From: Pelagibius sp. Alg239-R121
GTDB taxonomy: Bacteria; Pseudomonadota; Alphaproteobacteria; Kiloniellales; Kiloniellaceae
Reading direction: 5' to 3'
NCBI RefSeq assembly: GCF_947331435.1
Contig: NZ_CAMZOF010000001.1
Span: forward strand, 558,001 to 622,000
Length of the DNA stretch: 64,000 bases
Shown: positions 46,694 through 57,050 of the stretch, one piece after another
Position numbering within the stretch: position 1 is the first letter of the stretch
How the letters are laid out: each line of letters starts with the position of its first letter
The notes under the pieces: generated by a model
The model's database searches: none
What the model was told of the DNA's origin: nothing
Seen by the model: only the letters and a program-made list of their open reading frames with translations
Translations under genes and position numbers: made by a program

Positions 46694-47632
46694 CTAGAGG
46701 TTGAGTACTCGGACCGGGTGAATATCGCCCGCTTCATAACGCGCCAAGGCCACCGGTGTATCGCCGGTCTTGGCAAACACAATAGATCCGCTATTCAGCA
46801 TGCGAACTTGATCGCTTCGGCTGCGGGCCAACATGGACACCGACTGACCGGATCGCAATCTCGCTGCCTCGGTCTCGGATAAGGCCAGCGCCGGGATGTC
46901 GTCCAGCGCGGTCTCTACCGGGAGCAATAGCTCCAAGGCGGCGGGACTATGCCCTAACGCTTCAAGAGATTCCAGCGAAATCGCGTCGTTTTCATGGAAA
47001 GGTCCCACCGACGTCCGACGCAAAGCACTGACATGCCCGACCGTCCCCAGTTTCCGGGCCAGATCGCGCGCCAGTGAGCGTACGTAGGTGCCTTTTCCGC
47101 AGTCGACCTCGAAACTCGCAAGGTCAGGGTTGAAGGTATCTCTGTCCGAATCGCAAAGGACAAACCTTTCAATCTCAACGGGCCGCGCCGCCAACTCGAA
47201 TTCGCGATTTTCCCGTGCCAAATCGTAGGCGCGCTCTCCCTGCAGCTTGATGGCGGAAAAACGGGGTGGGATCTGCGCGATCGTGCCATGAAAGTCCGCC
47301 AGCGCAGCTTCGATTTCTGCTCTTTCGGGCCGGTGGTCAGAGGTTTCAGTGACCTCGCCTTCACGATCGTCCGTCGATGTGGCTTCGCCCCAGCACACCT
47401 CGAAACGATAGGTCTTGCGACCGTCCATAGCGTAGGAAACGGTTTTGGTTGCCTCGCCCAAAGCAAGCGGCAGAACCCCGGTCGCTAATGGATCGAGCGT
47501 ACCGCCGTGTCCAATTTTTTGAGCATCAAGTGCACGGCGAACCCGGCCGACAATCTGGGTCGAAGTTACGCCGAGCGGCTTATCGACAATCAGCCAGCCA
47601 TGAACAGGGCGGCCTTTGCGCTTACGCGCCAT
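46694..47632 (-). CDS. truB: tRNA pseudouridine(55) synthase
   Basis: Makes pseudouridine 55 in the T-loop of tRNAs. The catalytic Asp is in GHGGTLDPLATGVLPL, after HGWLIVDKPLGVTS. KTYRFEVCWGEATSTDDREGE and RDLARKLGTVGHVSALRRTSVGPF follow the family. The C-terminal part ends in a PUA-like region. ATG 47632 lies inside the end of rbfA (11-base overlap) with GAGG upstream; the longer frame to 47668 is less likely. Length 312. Confidence 0.96.
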   Translation of the reverse strand: MARKRKGRPVHGWLIVDKPLGVTSTQIVGRVRRALDAQKIGHGGTLDPLATGVLPLALGEATKTVSYAMDGRKTYRFEVCWGEATSTDDREGEVTETSDHRPERAEIEAALADFHGTIAQIPPRFSAIKLQGERAYDLARENREFELAARPVEIERFVLCDSDRDTFNPDLASFEVDCGKGTYVRSLARDLARKLGTVGHVSALRRTSVGPFHENDAISLESLEALGHSPAALELLLPVETALDDIPALALSETEAARLRSGQSVSMLARSRSDQVRMLNSGSIVFAKTGDTPVALARYEAGDIHPVRVLNL

Positions 47633-48062
47633 GGTCCTCGTCGCCCTGATCTTGAGCGGCATCCTCAAAGTCCGGTTGTTCGGTCAGATCACGCCGGACG
47701 CTTGGTTGGCTGAGGATAGCGTCAATCTTGTTGGCTTCGTCAAAAGAGCGATCCGCTGCAAATGTCAGGCGGGGATTATTGCGCAGATCGACAACACGTG
47801 CGATCTGGCCGCGAAAGTAGCTCGCTGCTCGATTGAGGGCTTCGACTTTGTTTTCCAGCTCGGCTCCGCCGAGGGGAATGACAAAGACGGTCGCATTTCG
47901 CAGGTCTGGACTCAGACGCACTTCAGTAACGGTTAGATTTGCGTTCGAAAGGGCAGGGTCAGAAAGTCCGCCCCGAGAAATAATCTCTGACAGAACATGC
48001 CGCAGCTCTTCGCCCACACGAAGTTGCCGCTGGCTCGGAGCCCGGCTCCGGCTTCGCTTCAT
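47622..48062 (-). CDS. rbfA: 30S ribosome-binding factor A
   Basis: 146-residue KH-fold factor for late 16S rRNA maturation. QLRVGEELRHVLSEIISRGGLSDPAL, then LTVTEVRLSPDLRNATVFVIPLGG and AASYFRGQIARVVDLRNNPRLTFAADRSFDEANKIDAIL follow the family. The C-terminus has a short acidic tail. AAGGA precedes ATG 48062. Translationally coupled to truB; 130 bases after infB. Confidence 0.96.
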   Translation of the reverse strand: MKRSRSRAPSQRQLRVGEELRHVLSEIISRGGLSDPALSNANLTVTEVRLSPDLRNATVFVIPLGGAELENKVEALNRAASYFRGQIARVVDLRNNPRLTFAADRSFDEANKIDAILSQPSVRRDLTEQPDFEDAAQDQGDEDHGA

Positions 48063-48191
48063 GATCGTTCCTTAGTTTTCAACCGGAGCAGTGGCGAATT
48101 AATGGCCACTCGTCCAATCATTGGAGTCGCAGATTAGCTTCGCGCGAAGTCGGCCCGGAGCAAAACCCCGGGCCAGTACTTCGTTTCCGAG

Positions 48192-50828
48192 CTATAGCTC
48201 GCGCGCGATCTCCTCGACTTCATAACACTCAATTTGGTCGCGGACCTGAATGTCGGTGTAGTTTTCGAACGCCATGCCGCATTCGTAACCATCCCTGACT
48301 TCCTTGACCTCGTCCTTAAAGCGGCGAAGCGTCTTGAGCGTACCGTCATGGATGACCACGCTATCGCGCAACAACCGAACCTTGGCACCGCGCTTGACGA
48401 TACCTTCAGTGACCATACAACCGGCGACCTTACCGACCTTGGAATTGCTGAAGACCTCACGGATTTCAGCGTAACCCAGGAAGTTTTCACGCTGCATCGG
48501 CGACAACATGCCGCTCATGGCCGCTTTGATATCATCGACCACATTGTAAATGATCGAGTAGTAGCGGATATCGACACCGTCACGGCGAGCCATCTCGCGT
48601 GCTTGCGGGTTGGCCCGGACGTTGAACGCAATAATCATCGCACCGGTCGAACGGGCCAGCGTGGTATCCGATTCATTGATACCGCCGACACCGGCATGCA
48701 GGATGCGCGCCTTGACCTCGTCGGTTCCCAGTTTTTCGAGGCTGGAAACGATCGCTTCGAGCGACCCCTGAACATCCGACTTGATGACAACCGGCAGTTC
48801 GGAAGCTTCACCCTCTTTGATTCGGTCGAGCATCTGCTCGAGGGTCCCGCGACCGGACGCCGCCATCTCTTTCTCGCGCTTGGTCTGGCCACGGAATTCG
48901 GCGATTTCACGGGCACGCGCTTCATGTTCGACAACGATGAAATCGTCGCCGGCCAGAGGTGCACCGTTCAAGCCCAGAACCTCGACCGGAAGTGCTGGTC
49001 CAGCTTCCACGATCGAATCTCCATGCTCGTTGAGCATGGCACGGACACGGCCCCATTCCGAACCAGAGACAAAAATGTCACCGATTTTCAGGGAGCCGCG
49101 CTGAACGAGTACCGTCGCAACAGGACCCCGGCCGCGCTCGAGCTTGGCTTCGATAACGACGCCCTGCGCCGAACGGTCGGGATTGGCCGAAAGCTCCAGC
49201 AACTCAGCTTGCAGCAGGATCGCCTCGATCAGCTTATCGAGATTGGTCTTCTCTTTTGCTGAAACTTCGATTGCCAGGATGTCGCCACCCATGTCCTCGA
49301 CGACCAGCTCATGCTGCAAAAGCTCGGTTTTGACGCGATTGGGATCGGAATCCGGCCGATCGATCTTGTTGATGGCAACGATGATCGGAACCTCAGCAGC
49401 CTTGGCGTGATTGATCGCCTCAACAGTCTGTTCCATGATTCCGTCATCTGCCGCAACCACCAGGATCACGATATCGGTAACGGTAGCACCGCGTGAACGC
49501 ATTTCGGTAAAGGCGGCGTGGCCCGGTGTATCGATAAAGGTAACCTTATCGCCGGAATCCACCGTAACCTGATAGGCACCGATGTGCTGGGTGATACCGC
49601 CGGCTTCGCGATCGGCCACGTCAGTCGAGCGCAACGCGTCAAGCAACGAGGTTTTACCATGATCGACGTGACCCATAATGGTCACGACCGGCGGACGCGG
49701 CTGAAGGCTGCCCTCATCATCCTCGTCTCCGCGCATGCCGATTTCGACATCTGCGGCTGTCACACGCTTGATCTTGTGGCCAAACTCTTCCGTCACCAGC
49801 TCGGCGGTGTCCGCATCGATCGTCTGATTGATGGTCGCCATTACACCCAGTTTCATAAGAGTTTTAACAACTTCGACACCGCGCTCGGCCATCCTGTTCG
49901 CCAGCTCCTGGACCGTAATGGTCTCGGGAACGACAACTTCGCGGATTACCTTGTGTGGGAGCTGTGCACTGCCGCCACGCTCCAGCGCCTTCATCTTCTC
50001 GCGCTGCCGCTTGACGGACGCCAACGACCGCTGACGGCCTTCGCGGCCTTCCAATGCCTGGCTGATCGTCAGCTTGCCATGACGGCGACGCTGATCGGCT
50101 TCACGACGGCTTGGGGTTTTAGGAGCAGGCGCCACACTCTTGCGCTTGATACGTCCTCCCAGATCTTCTTCCAGCTTGATCCCGCCCTTGCGTGCCGGGG
50201 CCTCATCAGATTTCGGTTGATCTTTGGTTGGTGCGGGAGCGGCTTCTTTTGCGACCGGCGCTTGCTTGGCGGCCGGCTGCCGAGGCTCTTCGGCGGTCGG
50301 GGCAGTCTGCACGACAGGTTCTGCCGCGGCGCGCTTGGCCTCCTCTTCAGCCTGCCTTTTTGCTTCCTCTTCGGCGCGCTGACGGGCTTCTTCCTCTTGC
50401 GCTGCAACCCGAAGCTCTTCTTCCGCCCGCTGACGGGCTTCTTCAGCTTCGCGAACCTTACGCTGTTCTTCTTCCTGCTTGGCCGCTTCCAGAACCTTGA
50501 TGCGCTTGGCCCGTTCATCCTGGGTCAGATGCGACAGATCCTTGGCGATCGCAGCCTGCTCGTCCTGCGGTTCCACAACGTCGGCCTCGCCGGCAGGCAC
50601 AAAAGCCTTCTCGGCGACTTCGCGACTTTGCGTCACTTCGGTCATTCTGCCGCCTTTACCGGGCGCAAAGGTCCTACTGCGCTTGACCTCGACGGTAACG
50701 GCCTTGGAGCGCCCATGGCTAAAGCTCTGCCTGACCTGACCCGTCTCGATCGTCTTCTTGAGCTCGAGAGTGCCCGGCCGACTCAGCTTCAGCGGCTTCT
50801 TGGATTCTTTTTCGTTGCTCGTCGTCAT
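48192..50828 (-). CDS. infB: Translation initiation factor IF-2
   Basis: GTPase that delivers fMet-tRNA to the 30S subunit. Residues 1-300 are a long, charged N-terminal region; ~105-170 is a Glu/Arg/Ala-rich coiled coil ([22 protein letters not shown]). The IF2_N motif [24 protein letters not shown] is at ~304-328. G domain: GHVDHGKT (386-393), DTPGH (433-437), NKID (487-490). Domains II-IV follow to residue 878. It is preceded by ylxR (13 bases) and nusA, as in most bacteria. Confidence 0.97.
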   Translation of the reverse strand: MTTSNEKESKKPLKLSRPGTLELKKTIETGQVRQSFSHGRSKAVTVEVKRSRTFAPGKGGRMTEVTQSREVAEKAFVPAGEADVVEPQDEQAAIAKDLSHLTQDERAKRIKVLEAAKQEEEQRKVREAEEARQRAEEELRVAAQEEEARQRAEEEAKRQAEEEAKRAAAEPVVQTAPTAEEPRQPAAKQAPVAKEAAPAPTKDQPKSDEAPARKGGIKLEEDLGGRIKRKSVAPAPKTPSRREADQRRRHGKLTISQALEGREGRQRSLASVKRQREKMKALERGGSAQLPHKVIREVVVPETITVQELANRMAERGVEVVKTLMKLGVMATINQTIDADTAELVTEEFGHKIKRVTAADVEIGMRGDEDDEGSLQPRPPVVTIMGHVDHGKTSLLDALRSTDVADREAGGITQHIGAYQVTVDSGDKVTFIDTPGHAAFTEMRSRGATVTDIVILVVAADDGIMEQTVEAINHAKAAEVPIIVAINKIDRPDSDPNRVKTELLQHELVVEDMGGDILAIEVSAKEKTNLDKLIEAILLQAELLELSANPDRSAQGVVIEAKLERGRGPVATVLVQRGSLKIGDIFVSGSEWGRVRAMLNEHGDSIVEAGPALPVEVLGLNGAPLAGDDFIVVEHEARAREIAEFRGQTKREKEMAASGRGTLEQMLDRIKEGEASELPVVIKSDVQGSLEAIVSSLEKLGTDEVKARILHAGVGGINESDTTLARSTGAMIIAFNVRANPQAREMARRDGVDIRYYSIIYNVVDDIKAAMSGMLSPMQRENFLGYAEIREVFSNSKVGKVAGCMVTEGIVKRGAKVRLLRDSVVIHDGTLKTLRRFKDEVKEVRDGYECGMAFENYTDIQVRDQIECYEVEEIAREL

Positions 50829-50841
50829 CTCTTCCCGGCAC

Positions 50842-51549
50842 TCACTTTCCAGGTCGTCGTCCGTTCGGGATTGTCCCGCGCGGAGGTTCTATTTCGCCAT
50901 GCCGGACACCCGCCAATCTTGCCGCCTCGGCGACAATACGATCAGCAAAGCCGCCCGGCGCGACGGCAATATGTACCGACGCCGGACGACCGAGTGTACG
51001 CCCCAGTTGCTCAGCATCAAACAGTTCTAACACCGGCAATCCGGGCGTTACCGCCCGGCCCAGCGCACGCAGCTTACCGCGCCCGTCTTCGGCTGCATCC
51101 ACAGCCTGGATCAGAAGACCCACTTTACCCGCCGCAAGCCACGACTTCACTTTATCGTGGCCGGCAACCAACTGTCCGGCACGCTTTGCAAGACTAATAA
51201 GCTCAAGACACCGACTGGCGAGCAATCGTTCGACCAGCGTCGCCAAATCCTCAGGTACGTGCACAGCCGATTTCGCCGCTCTGGCGAAAAGATTGCGGGT
51301 ACGAGCCTTGTCTATCATATCTCGGCGTGGAGACAACCACAATCCGCGTCCCGGCAGTTTACCGGCAAGATCAGGGACAAGGATTCCATCGGGCCCCACG
51401 ACAAAGCGCAGCAACTCCACAGGCGGTTTTCGCTCGCCGCTGACGATGCAACGCCGCAGGGAACTCTCGGCAGAACGGCGCGTGACCGGCCCAGGTGACT
51501 CCTTTGAGCCCCCGTTAGCTGACTGCGCCGTTTCCGCCTCCGATATCAT
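50842..51549 (-). CDS. ylxR: YlxR (DUF448) domain fused to an L7Ae-like RNA-binding domain
   Basis: 235 residues. The N-terminal YlxR domain has [51 protein letters not shown], with the GRG[AL]W motif. The C-terminal half (~115-200) resembles L7Ae-type RNA-binding domains ([21 protein letters not shown] ... [19 protein letters not shown]). Alphaproteobacteria usually have these two fused, whereas Firmicutes have separate ylxR and ylxQ. Its exact role in translation is not settled. It sits between nusA (25 bases) and infB (13 bases). Confidence 0.93.
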   Translation of the reverse strand: MISEAETAQSANGGSKESPGPVTRRSAESSLRRCIVSGERKPPVELLRFVVGPDGILVPDLAGKLPGRGLWLSPRRDMIDKARTRNLFARAAKSAVHVPEDLATLVERLLASRCLELISLAKRAGQLVAGHDKVKSWLAAGKVGLLIQAVDAAEDGRGKLRALGRAVTPGLPVLELFDAEQLGRTLGRPASVHIAVAPGGFADRIVAEAARLAGVRHGEIEPPRGTIPNGRRPGK

Positions 51550-51574
51550 CTGTGACCCTCACCACTGCCTGCGC

Positions 51575-53173
51575 TCAGGCTTCGGGCTGGGGCTCGGACT
51601 GAGCCTCCGCCTCGGCGCCTGACTGGGATTCCGCAGCGGACACATCGGCGGCATTCGGTGTTGAAGTATCGTCATCATCGAACCAATGCGCACGGGCGGC
51701 CATGATGATGTCGTTTGCTTCCTCAAGGCTCGGGGCCAGATCACCGAGCATCTCAACCAGTTCATCGCTGGCCAGATCACCGAGGTCGTCGAGGGTTTTG
51801 ATTTCCGCTTCACCGAGCTTGATCAGCATCGCAGGTGTGATTCCGGTAATGGCGGCGATGGCATCGTCGACCCCCAATTCGCGCCGGCCTTCTTCGAACT
51901 GCCGGTTCTGCTCTTCGAGGAAACCCCTGGCGCGAGCGCGCAGTTCCTCTGCGACATCTTCATCAAAGCCCTCGATCGAGGCCAATTCCGCGATCGGAAC
52001 GAAGCCAACCTGCTCGATGGCCTGAAATCCTTCAGCCACAAGCAGGTGCGCGATAACGTCATCAACGTCGAGCGCGTCGATGAACATCTGGGAGCGCTGT
52101 TTGATTTCTTCCTGCCGGCGCCGGGACTCTTCCTCCTCGGTCATGATGTCGATATCCCAGCCACTCAAAATCGACGCGAGGCGTACATTCTGACCGCGCC
52201 GGCCGATCGCGAGCGAGAGCTGCTCATCGGGCACCACAACTTCAATACGGCCCTGTTCTTCGTCCAAGACCACCTTTGAGACCTCAGCAGGTGCCAGAGC
52301 ATTGACCACAAAGGTCGCCGTGTCGGGCGACCAGGGAATAATGTCGATTTTCTCGCCCTGCAGCTCGCTGACCACAGCCTGAACGCGGCTGCCCCGCATA
52401 CCGACACAGGCACCGACCGGATCGATCGAGGAATCGTTCGAGATGACTGCAATCTTGGCCCGGCTGCCCGGATCACGGGCGACCGCCTTGATCTCGATGA
52501 TGCCGTCATAAATCTCAGGCACTTCCTGCGAGAAGAGCTTCGCCATGAACTGCGGGTGGCTACGAGAAACGAAAATCTGCGGGCCTCGCTGTTCTTCACG
52601 AACGTCGTAGATGTAAGCCCGGACCCGGTCGCCGGTGCGGAAAGATTCACGCGGCAGGGTTTCATCGCGCCGCATCATGGCTTCTGCACGGCCCAAATCG
52701 ACCGTGACATTGCCGAACTCGTTCCGCTTGACGATGCCGTTGATCACCTCGCCGACACGGTCCTGGTATTCCTTGAACTGCCGCGAACGCTCGGCTTCAC
52801 GCACCTTTTGAACAATCACCTGCTTGGCGGTCTGCGCGGCAATCCGGCCCAAATCGATCGGCGGAAGATCTTCGATGATGAACTCGCCCAACTCGATCCC
52901 GGGCTGGCGCATCTGTGCGTCCTTGAGGATCATCTGAGTCTGCTCGTTCTCTATCTCTTCGACAGCTTCCACAAAGCGCCGCAAGTGGACTTCACCGGTC
53001 TTGCGATCGATTTCGGCGCGGATGTCGTGCTCGTGACCGTACTTGGCCCGCCCTGCTTTTGAGATCGCCTGCTCCATCGCCTCGAGAACCTCGTCCCGTT
53101 CGATAGATTTCTCTCGTGCGACCGCATCAGCAACTTGCAAAAGCTCGGTCTTATACAGAACGTTCGTTTCCAT
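51575..53173 (-). CDS. nusA: Transcription termination/antitermination factor NusA
   Basis: RNA polymerase-associated factor controlling pausing, termination and antitermination. N-terminal domain (LYKTELLQVADAVAREKSIERDEVLEAMEQAI), S1 domain (~135-200), two KH domains (PVGACVGMRGSRVQAVVSELQGEKIDII and LSLAIGRRGQNVRLASILSGWDIDIM) and C-terminal helical repeats with an acidic Glu/Ser tail. Length ~532. ATG 53173 is given; GTG 53179 has an equally good ribosome site. The gene lies between rimP and ylxR. Confidence 0.96.
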   Translation of the reverse strand: METNVLYKTELLQVADAVAREKSIERDEVLEAMEQAISKAGRAKYGHEHDIRAEIDRKTGEVHLRRFVEAVEEIENEQTQMILKDAQMRQPGIELGEFIIEDLPPIDLGRIAAQTAKQVIVQKVREAERSRQFKEYQDRVGEVINGIVKRNEFGNVTVDLGRAEAMMRRDETLPRESFRTGDRVRAYIYDVREEQRGPQIFVSRSHPQFMAKLFSQEVPEIYDGIIEIKAVARDPGSRAKIAVISNDSSIDPVGACVGMRGSRVQAVVSELQGEKIDIIPWSPDTATFVVNALAPAEVSKVVLDEEQGRIEVVVPDEQLSLAIGRRGQNVRLASILSGWDIDIMTEEEESRRRQEEIKQRSQMFIDALDVDDVIAHLLVAEGFQAIEQVGFVPIAELASIEGFDEDVAEELRARARGFLEEQNRQFEEGRRELGVDDAIAAITGITPAMLIKLGEAEIKTLDDLGDLASDELVEMLGDLAPSLEEANDIIMAARAHWFDDDDTSTPNAADVSAAESQSGAEAEAQSEPQPEA

Positions 53174-53277
53174 GATCACTCGTTTCCTGATTCCATCATC
53201 ACCGCCATCTGGCTTCCATCAGATAAGGTGCTTGTCGGCAAAGAGCCAGACCCTGCATCCCCACCGCTTTCAGCGGA

Positions 53278-53811
53278 CTATTGAGTTTCCTGATGTGCGG
53301 CAATCAATTCGTCGGTCAGCACCAATTTCGCCTTAGCGATATCATCGAATGGCAAAACCACCTCTTCGCCATCCACGGTCAACTTCACATTCTCTCCGTC
53401 GACGCCGAGTAGGCGGCCGGAAAACCGACGGCGGCCATCACGTAGCATCGAGGTCTCGACTTTCGCTTCAAATCCGGCAAAGCGGTCAAAATCCGCGAGA
53501 CGCGTCAAAGGCCGGTCCAACCCGGGAGAGCTGACTTCGAGTTCATAGGCTCCAGAGATCGGATCCTCGACATCCAGGATCGCTGCAGATGCCCGGCTGA
53601 TATCCGCGCAATCCTCAACGGTCATTGCCGCCCCATCGACACGTTCGGCCATGATCTGCAGGACAATCCGCCGGTCGCCACCTAGGCGCACACGGACAAT
53701 GTCGTAATCCATGGACTCGATCATAGGCGCGATCAGTTCCTCGACCCGCGCCGCCAGGCCCTCACTGGTCTTGGCACGTCTGATCACCGCCTTTTCAGAG
53801 GCTTCGTTCAA
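53278..53811 (-). CDS. rimP: Ribosome maturation factor RimP
   Basis: Helps assemble the 30S subunit. VEELIAPMIESMDYDIVRVRLGG, then RIVLQIMAERVDGAAMTVEDCADISRASAAILDVEDPISGAYELEVSSPGLDRPL is the family signature. The C-terminal SH3-like part is FEAKVETSMLRDGRRRFSGRLLGVDGENVKL. I place the start at TTG 53811, after GGAG, giving 177 residues; the open frame goes on to 53889 but would run through the terminator hairpin at 53842-53864. First gene of the nusA-infB superoperon. Confidence 0.9.
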   Translation of the reverse strand: MNEASEKAVIRRAKTSEGLAARVEELIAPMIESMDYDIVRVRLGGDRRIVLQIMAERVDGAAMTVEDCADISRASAAILDVEDPISGAYELEVSSPGLDRPLTRLADFDRFAGFEAKVETSMLRDGRRRFSGRLLGVDGENVKLTVDGEEVVLPFDDIAKAKLVLTDELIAAHQETQ

Positions 53812-53841
53812 CCACAGAACTCCATAACGAGAACATCTAAT

Positions 53842-53864
53842 AAAAAAGTGGGCCGGAGGCCCAC
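53842..53864 (-). terminator. Rho-independent terminator between trmB and rimP
   Basis: Perfect 7-base stem GTGGGCC (53848-53854) / GGCCCAC (53858-53864) with a 3-base loop, followed on the minus strand by TTTTTT (53847-53842). It ends transcripts coming from the trmB side just before rimP. Confidence 0.88.
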
Positions 53865-54125
53865 CTGTTCGGTAGCCCGATACAGCCAACTCGATCAGAC
53901 CGCATCAAACTCATATAACGGCGGCAATCTAACGCTGGAAGCGGCTGTACCGCAAGATTTTTCTGAAGCGGCTACACGCCGCCGTCACAGCCGGAAACCC
54001 TGCTGCAGCCGGGCTGTCGTTATGCAGCGCCCTTAATCACATCCACAGCGCAAATACCTGCGGTTAAGTATTGCCGGTGCTGGAGGTGGAAAGGGCGAAG
54101 AACAGTGCAAGTTTTTCCCAAAACA

Positions 54126-54863
54126 TCAATGACTTCGCCGGCAGCGACGGAACTTCAGATAGGCAGGTTTCCGGCCCGCCTCGATCGCCTTGCGCTCATA
54201 GCGGGTCTGCGGCCAATCCTCCGTCCGCACCCGCCAGTCCTGCGGGCCACGCGCCGTCCAGACGAAATCGTCGCGGCGCATCAGATACTCAAGCATCCAG
54301 TTCAGATAGCCAGGATCGTCCGTACCCAGACGAAGTTCCGCGCCATCAGCCATTACGCGTGCCAATTCGTCGAGCGTTTCATCCTGCACCAAACGCCGTT
54401 TGTTGTGACGGGATTTTGGCCAGGGGTCGGGAAACAGGATGAATACGCGAGTTAGCGACGCATCCGGTAACTTCGGCAGGAGATCTCGGACATCGCCTTC
54501 GTAAACACGTAAATTTTTCAGCTGCCTGTCGTCGATATGGCGCAGCAGGCTGGCAATACCGTTGAAAAAGTATTCTGCGCCAATAAAGCCAACCTCGGGA
54601 TGGTGCTCAGCCTGCCACGCCAGATGCTCGCCGCCACCGAATCCGATTTCCAGCCAAAACTCTGCATTGGGTGCCGCAGCGAATGTGGCTTCGCCACTGA
54701 AGAGTTCCCTCGGGTCCACGTCCGGAACCGTCCCCTCGGTCAGTTCGATCCGAACCTTTGGTAACAGGGTCTCGACCAGATTTCGCAGCTTCGCCCTTAA
54801 AGGGCGTCCGTGACGGCGTCCGTAAAAATGACGTGCCGCCGTGTCTGGCGATTTTGACATCAT
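54126..54863 (-). CDS. trmB: tRNA (guanine-N7-)-methyltransferase
   Basis: Methylates G46 in the variable loop of tRNA. SAM motif I is WLEIGFGGGEHLAWQAE (GFGGGEHL), followed by GAEYFFNGIASLLRHI. The catalytic region is LIFPDPWPKSRHNKRRLVQDETLDELARVMADGAELRLGTDDPGY with the PDPWPKxRHxKRR motif, diagnostic of TrmB. N-terminal RHFYGRRHGRPLRA is typical of alphaproteobacterial TrmB. Length 245. A poly-G run (54943-54951) lies in the gap towards metK. Confidence 0.96.
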   Translation of the reverse strand: MMSKSPDTAARHFYGRRHGRPLRAKLRNLVETLLPKVRIELTEGTVPDVDPRELFSGEATFAAAPNAEFWLEIGFGGGEHLAWQAEHHPEVGFIGAEYFFNGIASLLRHIDDRQLKNLRVYEGDVRDLLPKLPDASLTRVFILFPDPWPKSRHNKRRLVQDETLDELARVMADGAELRLGTDDPGYLNWMLEYLMRRDDFVWTARGPQDWRVRTEDWPQTRYERKAIEAGRKPAYLKFRRCRRSH

Positions 54864-55006
54864 TCAGAATCCAGCGCCGCACAAACAGCTTCGCGCGGTC
54901 GGTGCATACAAAACAAAGGCCCGATAACTTCAGCCTAAAGAAGGGGGGGGGCGGGTCCAGTCCAGGATCAAGCGAACGATCAGACCCTTGCCGTGCCCGC
55001 AGTATC

Positions 55007-56194
55007 TTAAGCGCCGAAGGCTGCCTTCAGGCTGGCTGCCAGATCCGTCCGCTCCCACGAAAAACCGCCATCGGGATCAGGTGCTCGCCCGAAATGGCCA
55101 TAAGCAGCGGTCCGAGCATAGATTGGCTTGTTGAGACCAAGGTGCTGGCGGATTCCGCGTGGCGACAGGTCCATGTTCTGATTCAACAGGTCGGGCAGGC
55201 GTGTATCGTCGACCTTCGCGGTGCCATGGGTGTTCACATAGACCGACAGCGGCTTTGCGACACCAATAGCGTAGGACAGCTGGATCGTGCAGCGCTCTGC
55301 CAGTTCTGCCGCGACAACATTCTTGGCGAGATAACGTGCCGCATACGCTGCCGAACGATCGACTTTGGTCGGATCCTTGCCGGAGAATGCGCCACCGCCA
55401 TGCGGGGCTGCACCACCATAGGTATCAACAATGATCTTGCGTCCGGTGAGTCCGGCATCGCCATCCGGACCGCCTATGACAAAGCGACCAGTCGGGTTTA
55501 CGTAGAATTCGTGCTCGTCGCACATCCAGCCTTCCGGCAAAACGTTGACGACGTGAGGGCGGACGATTTCACGAACCGCATCCTGATCGAGATCTCCAGC
55601 ATGCTGTGTCGAAACCACGACGGAAGTCGCCCGCACCGGCTTGCCCTCGCGATACTCCAGAGTTACCTGACTCTTCGCGTCGGGACCAAGTCCGGGCTCG
55701 GCGCCGGAGTGCCTGGCTTCGGCCAACGAACGCAGGATGTTGTGGGCGAAGAAGATCGGAGCCGGCATCAGGCTCTCGGTCTCACGGCAGGCGTAACCGA
55801 ACATAATGCCCTGGTCGCCCGCGCCTTCGTCCTTATTGCCCGCCGCATCGACACCAACCGCAATATCTACTGACTGCTCGTGAACGTAGTTATTGACGTC
55901 CATTGTCTTCCAATGAAAGCCGTCCTGCTCGTAACCGATATCCTTGACGGCGTGACGTGCGACCTGCTCAAGCAAGTCTGAATTAACCTCGGCAGGACCA
56001 CGGACTTCCCCTGCCAACACGATCCTGTTGGTTGTTGAGAGGGTTTCAACCGCAACGCGCGCTTCAGGGTCATGCGTTAGGAATGTATCGACCACGGCAT
56101 CCGAGATTCGGTCGCAGACCTTATCGGGATGACCTTCAGAGACTGATTCGCTGGTAAACAGAAAACTCTCGTCGCGCACTATTAGGTCCCCCAT
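55007..56194 (-). CDS. metK: S-adenosylmethionine synthetase
   Basis: Makes SAM from methionine and ATP. The N-terminus [26 protein letters not shown] is diagnostic. The methionine-binding [11 protein letters not shown] and the phosphate-binding P-loop [19 protein letters not shown] are present. The protein is ~395 residues; ATG 56194 starts MGDLIVRDE, while a TTG five codons upstream is also open. No SAM riboswitch was recognised upstream. It probably feeds TrmB and UbiE, both SAM-dependent. Confidence 0.97.
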   Translation of the reverse strand: MGDLIVRDESFLFTSESVSEGHPDKVCDRISDAVVDTFLTHDPEARVAVETLSTTNRIVLAGEVRGPAEVNSDLLEQVARHAVKDIGYEQDGFHWKTMDVNNYVHEQSVDIAVGVDAAGNKDEGAGDQGIMFGYACRETESLMPAPIFFAHNILRSLAEARHSGAEPGLGPDAKSQVTLEYREGKPVRATSVVVSTQHAGDLDQDAVREIVRPHVVNVLPEGWMCDEHEFYVNPTGRFVIGGPDGDAGLTGRKIIVDTYGGAAPHGGGAFSGKDPTKVDRSAAYAARYLAKNVVAAELAERCTIQLSYAIGVAKPLSVYVNTHGTAKVDDTRLPDLLNQNMDLSPRGIRQHLGLNKPIYARTAAYGHFGRAPDPDGGFSWERTDLAASLKAAFGA

Positions 56195-56311
56195 AAGCAC
56201 TGGTTGCAATCCGATCCCGGATGGTCGGACTAACTTTTAGAATCCGTTCGCCAAGCAGCATCTTAAAGTGGCGAGCAATATGGCGCTTCTAGAAACAAAA
56301 TGCGCGCGAAA

Positions 56312-56317
56312 GGTCAA
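56312..56317 (-). promoter_or_regulatory. Possible -35 box of metK
   Basis: TTGACC on the minus strand, ~120 bases before the metK start and directly after the hairpin at 56324-56351. No clear -10 box at 16-18 bases spacing, so this is weak. Confidence 0.25.
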
Positions 56318-56323
56318 GAACAA

Positions 56324-56351
56324 ACGCGACCAGCTTGAAAGCTGATCGCGT
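56324..56351 (-). terminator. Terminator-like hairpin between the XRE gene and metK
   Basis: ACGCGA-C-CAGCTT (56324-56336) pairs with AAGCTG-A-TCGCGT (56339-56351) with one mismatch and a 2-base minimum loop. On the minus strand TTTGTTCTT follows. It should separate the XRE transcript from metK. On the plus strand TTTTG follows too. Confidence 0.65.
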
Positions 56352-56470
56352 TTTGCACCTAAAATCAACGTTATGTCCAAAAAAAACACATGGACTTAAG
56401 AGCTCTGCAGCTTCGCACGTAAAAGCAATAAAGTTACGCGGTCACGAGGCTCTTTGCCAACGGGCTCCGA

Positions 56471-56962
56471 TCAGTCGCTCTCGGAAGCAGCACCCAGGGC
56501 TTTAGTCATCTCAAACAGACGCTTGCGAACCTGCGGATCCGATATTTTGTAATAGGCCCGGACCAGCTCCAAGGTCTCGCGCTTTGCCATCGGATCCGGC
56601 TCGTGGGTATACATCTCCTCGTCCGTAACACCCATATCGCGGATCTGCACCGGCGATTGCGCGGCAACCGTGTCGGGCATTTCGGCAAAAAAGTACCCGA
56701 TCGAAACGTCTAGCACGCGCGACAAGTCATAAAGACGACTTGCGCCAACGCGGTTTGCGCCGCGCTCGTATTTTTGAACCTGCTGGAACGTCAAGCCGAT
56801 CGCTTCGCCCAATTTTTCCTGGCTCATACCCAAAAGGGTACGGCGAAGCCGAATGCGGCTACCGACGTGTACATCGATAGGGTTTGGCTTGCCTTTTCCG
56901 CGCACCGGCTGCATTTCCTGAACGCCACTCATCGTCGCATTATCCTTAAGCTTATCCACCAT
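56471..56962 (-). CDS. XRE-family helix-turn-helix regulator
   Basis: 163 residues. HTH at ~28-85: [62 protein letters not shown]. The C-terminal half ([27 protein letters not shown]) is a conserved helical tail in alphaproteobacterial regulators encoded between lnt and metK. I know no agreed target. ATG 56962 is used; ATG 56932 has AAGGA 10 bases upstream and is a real alternative. A nested palindromic site lies right upstream (56967-56996), suggesting autoregulation. It is a paralogue of the regulator at 8646-9017. Confidence 0.9.
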   Translation of the reverse strand: MVDKLKDNATMSGVQEMQPVRGKGKPNPIDVHVGSRIRLRRTLLGMSQEKLGEAIGLTFQQVQKYERGANRVGASRLYDLSRVLDVSIGYFFAEMPDTVAAQSPVQIRDMGVTDEEMYTHEPDPMAKRETLELVRAYYKISDPQVRKRLFEMTKALGAASESD

Positions 56963-56966
56963 TACT

Positions 56967-56996
56967 ATGCTTACTTATAAGCATACCACTGTATGC
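56967..56996 (-). promoter_or_regulatory. Nested palindromic operator upstream of the XRE gene
   Basis: ATGCTTA (56967-56973) / TAAGCAT (56978-56984) with a 4-base spacer, and overlapping it GCATAC (56981-56986) / GTATGC (56991-56996), also with a 4-base spacer. Both repeats are exact and share a GCAT half. The array lies 5-34 bases before the start codon. Confidence 0.6.
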
Positions 56997-57050
56997 GGTC
57001 AATGGCTTTTCGCGACTTTATGTCCGGTTAGTACCCAAGCTATTCAAGTT

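Noticed and set aside
49518-51197. 559-codon open frame on the plus strand opposite infB/ylxR
   Set aside because: Antisense shadow of the GC-rich infB gene; the translation is low-complexity and matches no family.
53865-54125. tRNA gene upstream of rimP (as metY in E. coli)
   Set aside because: No T-loop GGTTCGA-type sequence or cloverleaf found; the hairpin there is a plain terminator.
54943-54951. Run of nine G as a possible frameshift site
   Set aside because: It lies in the non-coding trmB-metK gap and interrupts no reading frame.
56195-56470. SAM riboswitch in front of metK
   Set aside because: Only a terminator-like hairpin is seen; none of the conserved SAM-I or SAM-II core elements could be identified.
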